Shown here in pieces: positions 61,567 to 64,000 of a stretch of DNA of 64,000 nucleotides. The translations under genes were made by a program, and so were the position numbers. The stretch's first letter is position 1. Every line of letters starts with the position of its first letter. The stretch comes from Aquabacter spiritensis. GTDB taxonomy: Bacteria > Pseudomonadota > Alphaproteobacteria > Rhizobiales > Xanthobacteraceae. The notes beneath the pieces were generated by a model, which did not search any database, was not told where the DNA came from, and was given only the letters and a program-made list of their open reading frames with translations. The stretch is from assembly GCF_004346185.1 (NCBI RefSeq), contig NZ_SMAI01000004.1, positions 124,001 to 188,000 of the forward strand. Direction: 5' to 3'.

Positions 61567-62882
61567 TGGCGAAGGACATTCTCGCGCTCAACGCCTTCGC
61601 GCCGGGCGCCGGGCTTCCGGGGGACCTGGAGCGGCAGGTGGCGCGGCGCCGCGCGAGCTTCGGCGCGGGCTCGGTCCTGTTCTACGAGCGCCCGCTCCAT
61701 CTCGTCGCGGCGCGTGGCGCGACCGTCACCGCGGCGGACGGGACGACCTATCTCGATCTCTACAACAATGTGCCCTGCGTCGGGCATGGCCATCCCAAGG
61801 TGGTCGAGGCGGTGGCGCGGCAATTGGCGACGCTGAACTGCCATTCGCGCTATCTGACCGACGCCGTCACCGCCTATGCCGAGCGCCTGCTCGCGACCTT
61901 CCCGCCCGCTTTGTCGAACCTCGTCATGACCTGCACCGGCAGCGAGAGCACCGATCTCGCGCTGCGCATCGCGGCGCAGGCGACCGGCGGGACCGGCTTC
62001 GTCGTCACCGCGACCGCCTATCACGGCAACAGCCGCGCCGCGACGGAGGTCTCGCCCGCTTCGTACAAGACCGGCGGGCCGCCGGCCTTTGTGCGCACCG
62101 TGCCGGCGCCCGATCCGGACCGGTTCGGCGCGGATATCGGGTCCGGCTTCGCGCAAGCGGTGCAGGCGGCGATCGCCGCGCTCGCGGCCGACGGCATCGG
62201 CTTCGCCGGGCTGCTGGTGGACACGATCTTCTCCAGCGACGGCGTGTTCGCCGATCCGCCGGGCTTTCTCGCCCCGGCGGTGGCGGCGGCGCGGCAGGCG
62301 GGCGGGCTGGTGATCGCCGACGAGGTCCAGCCGGGTTTCGGGCGGACCGGCGCGGGGCTCTGGGGCTTCGCGCGCCACGGCGTCGTCCCGGACATCGTCA
62401 CCTTGGGAAAGCCGATGGGCAACGGCTATCCGATGGGCGGGGTGGTGACGCGGCCGGATTTGCTCGCCGCCTTCACGGCCGCCTTCGGCTATTTCAACAC
62501 GTTCGGCGCCACGCCGGCGGCGGCCGCCGCCGGGGGCGCGGTGCTCGACGTGCTCGCGGAAGAGGGGCTGATCGCGCACGCGGCCGAGGTCGGCGGCCAT
62601 CTGCGCGCGCGCCTCGCGGATCTTCGGGCATGTCGGCCGGCGCTCGGCGCGGCACGCGGCGCCGGGCTCTATCTCGGGATCGACTGTCTCGACCGCGACG
62701 GGGCGCCGGACGCGGCCGGCGCGTCGCGGCTCATCAACCGGCTGCGCGATCGCGGCATGCTGATCGGCGCGGCCGGCCCGCTCGGCCATGTGCTCAAGGT
62801 GCGTCCGCCGCTCTGCCTGACGGCGTCGGAAGCCGACAGGTTCGTCGATGCGCTCGACGCCTGCCTCGCGGACGCGGCCTGA
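61566..62882 (+). CDS. Class III PLP aminotransferase-fold enzyme, ETNPPL-like phospho-lyase candidate
   Basis: A 438-residue fold-type I class III enzyme. LYNNVPCVGHGHPKVVEAVARQLATLNCHSRYL is very like the ethanolamine-phosphate phospho-lyase family (ETNPPL/AGXT2L). TGSESTDLALRIA binds the cofactor phosphate; D252 in ADEVQPGFGRTG and the Schiff-base lysine in LGKPMGNGYPMG (K282) complete the site. In the kinase/phospho-lyase pathway, the upstream kinase phosphorylates an amino alcohol and this enzyme eliminates phosphate and ammonia to give an aldehyde. A simple aminotransferase role cannot be excluded. The start codon overlaps the kinase stop. It is convergent with hupE, four bases away. 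Confidence 0.85.
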   Translation: MAKDILALNAFAPGAGLPGDLERQVARRRASFGAGSVLFYERPLHLVAARGATVTAADGTTYLDLYNNVPCVGHGHPKVVEAVARQLATLNCHSRYLTDAVTAYAERLLATFPPALSNLVMTCTGSESTDLALRIAAQATGGTGFVVTATAYHGNSRAATEVSPASYKTGGPPAFVRTVPAPDPDRFGADIGSGFAQAVQAAIAALAADGIGFAGLLVDTIFSSDGVFADPPGFLAPAVAAARQAGGLVIADEVQPGFGRTGAGLWGFARHGVVPDIVTLGKPMGNGYPMGGVVTRPDLLAAFTAAFGYFNTFGATPAAAAAGGAVLDVLAEEGLIAHAAEVGGHLRARLADLRACRPALGAARGAGLYLGIDCLDRDGAPDAAGASRLINRLRDRGMLIGAAGPLGHVLKVRPPLCLTASEADRFVDALDACLADAA

Positions 62883-62886
62883 CGCC

Positions 62887-63483
62887 TCAGGCGATGCCGG
62901 CCAGGATGGCGATCCCGGCGACCGCGATCGCGGCGCCGGTGCCCTGGACCAGAACGGCACCCCGCTCCGAGCCGGTTCTGCCGATCGCCGTGCCGAGGCC
63001 GATTCCGGCGAGATGCAGCGCCGCCGTCGCGAGCAGGAAGCCGAGGCCGTAGGCCGCGCCGCTCGCCGCCTCGGGGATCTCGGTGCCGTGGGCATGGCCG
63101 TGGAAGATCGCGAACAGCCCGGTGACCGCCATCGCCACCGCGAGCGGCGCCCGGAGGCCGAGGGCGATCGCGCCGCCGAGCGCGATCACCGAGCCGGCGA
63201 TGCCGATCTCGACCCAAGGCACGTCGATCCCGGCCACGCCGAGCATACCCCCCGCCGCCATCAGCGCCAGGAAGGTCGCCGGCACCGCCCAGAGCGCACG
63301 GCCGCCGAGCTGGCCGGCGAAAATGCCAACCGCCACCATGGCGAGCAAATGGTCGAGCCCGGTGAGGGGATGCAGGACGCCGTGCGCGAATCCGTCCGCG
63401 CCATGCCCGGTATGGGCGAAAGCGAGGGTCGGCAGCGCGGCGGCCAGGCTGGCGAGAAGGCCGGTACGGACAAGACGGTTCAT
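62887..63483 (-). CDS. HupE/UreJ family membrane protein
   Basis: A 198-residue protein with a cleavable-looking leader (RLVRTGLLASLAAALPTLAFA) followed by six helices. The metal-binding signature HTGHGADGFAHGVLHPLTGLDHLLAMVAVG includes clustered His residues, and FHGHAHGTEIPEA is another conserved motif. HupE/UreJ proteins transport nickel or cobalt for hydrogenase or urease. Neither urease nor hydrogenase genes are in this window, so a general Ni/Co uptake role is likely. The ATG at 63483 is chosen for the leader. Confidence 0.9.
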   Translation of the reverse strand: MNRLVRTGLLASLAAALPTLAFAHTGHGADGFAHGVLHPLTGLDHLLAMVAVGIFAGQLGGRALWAVPATFLALMAAGGMLGVAGIDVPWVEIGIAGSVIALGGAIALGLRAPLAVAMAVTGLFAIFHGHAHGTEIPEAASGAAYGLGFLLATAALHLAGIGLGTAIGRTGSERGAVLVQGTGAAIAVAGIAILAGIA

Positions 63484-63756
63484 CGCGAAATCCCCAACCG
63501 GAGCCTCGGTCCGGCGCGGTGCGACCGGCCCGATCCGAGACCCGCTCGAAACCCTGTGACGCGGCGCCGCCCCGACGCCCGGCGCAGAAGCGCCCCGGCG
63601 GAAGCCGCGCCCGTCCAAATCATGCTAAGCTGCCTTGATGGTGCTGCGCAATGCGCCGCGTGCAAGACCGGTGGTCCGATCCGGTTGGCACTGCGGTGCG
63701 GTATTGATATGCAGGGCGCCGAACCGGGAAGTTTGCAGAGCGCGGGGAGTCTTTTC

Positions 63757-64000
63757 ATGGGTTTCAGCATTGGTCTCGGCATTTTTCAATCGCGGGCGGG
63801 CCGGCTTGCCTGCGGTCTTGCGGCGGGTATCGCCGTTCTCGGTCTGACGGCGGTGGATTTGGCGCAGGCCCAGACGCCGGCCCCTGCGCAGACCCAGCCT
63901 CGCAAGCCGGCCACGCCCCCCGCGACGGCGCAGAAGCCCGCCCTCGGCAGCCAGGACGACAATGTCCCGAGCCGCACCAGCGCGACCTATGACGATTGGG
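63757..64000 (+). CDS. IalB-like secreted protein, 3' end cut by window
   Basis: The first 81 codons are visible. MGFSIGLGIFQSRAGRLACGLAAGIAVLGLTAVDLAQA is a long signal peptide, then a Pro/Thr/Ala/Gln-rich linker (QTPAPAQTQPRKPATPPATAQ) leads to SQDDNVPSRTSATYDDW at the window edge. The Tyr-Asp-Asp-Trp start resembles the invasion-associated locus B fold. With the gene at 15400 this makes two such proteins in the window. GGGGAG precedes the ATG by eight bases. The identity rests on the leader, linker and onset of the domain only. Confidence 0.6.
   Translation, partial: MGFSIGLGIFQSRAGRLACGLAAGIAVLGLTAVDLAQAQTPAPAQTQPRKPATPPATAQKPALGSQDDNVPSRTSATYDDW

Overview
The window is chromosomal DNA of a high-GC alphaproteobacterium, most likely of the order Hyphomicrobiales (Rhizobiales). 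Supporting markers are cysE followed by DUF3126, a PodJ-like Sel1-repeat polarity protein, invasion-associated-locus-B proteins, a TolB with a twin-arginine type leader, an NrtR-type NAD regulator, gloB divergent from a methyltransferase, and the ruvC-ruvA-ruvB-ybgC-tolQRAB cluster. Coding density is high, genes alternate strands often, and I see no rRNA, tRNA, CRISPR array, insertion sequence or prophage. Because of the GC-rich third codon positions, long antisense open frames are common and are not genes.

Region by region: 1-8.0 kb carries a truncated PLP decarboxylase, an orphan treZ, a zinc-finger/flavin monooxygenase pair, a Tim44-domain membrane protein, a lipid/diacylglycerol kinase and a TerC protein. 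8.0-22.5 kb holds an AGCS symporter, an unknown membrane protein, a hydrolase, cysE-DUF3126, a divergent DoxX/LysR pair, small secreted proteins, an MFS permease, a Spy-like chaperone, a phosphodiesterase, a SAF-domain dehydrogenase, a secreted glycoside hydrolase and a MerR regulator. 22.6-32.7 kb is the cell-envelope and recombination core: PodJ-like protein, ruvC-DUF1772-ruvA, an antisense VOC gene, ruvB, ybgC, tolQ, tolR, tolA, tolB. pal and cpoB do not follow tolB.

32.7-45.7 kb contains a cupin, gloB, a methyltransferase, DUF421, a Bug-type periplasmic binding protein with a fumarylacetoacetate hydrolase-family enzyme, an AceE-like single-chain thiamine diphosphate enzyme divergent from an Lrp regulator, DUF72, an AI-2E family permease and a two-component system with a 7TMR-DISM sensor.

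46.3-55.0 kb is the most notable region. A Wza-type export lipoprotein is followed by a serine palmitoyltransferase-like alpha-oxoamine synthase, a LicD-type phosphotransferase, then a tight operon of acyl carrier protein, beta-ketoacyl-ACP synthase, short-chain dehydrogenase and a GNAT-fold acyltransferase, closed by a convergent GT21 (ceramide glucosyltransferase family) gene. Together these could condense an acyl chain with an amino acid, reduce the ketone, N-acylate and glycosylate the product: a bacterial glycosphingolipid-like pathway, with parallels to the Sinorhizobium rkpF-G-H genes and to Caulobacter ceramide synthesis. Product identity is inference.

55.0-64.0 kb holds a GNAT acetyltransferase and threonylcarbamoyl-AMP synthase, a long acyl-CoA dehydrogenase, NrtR, an SDR, a kinase/class III PLP enzyme pair resembling amino-alcohol kinase plus phospho-lyase systems, a HupE/UreJ permease and the start of a second IalB-like gene cut by the window edge.
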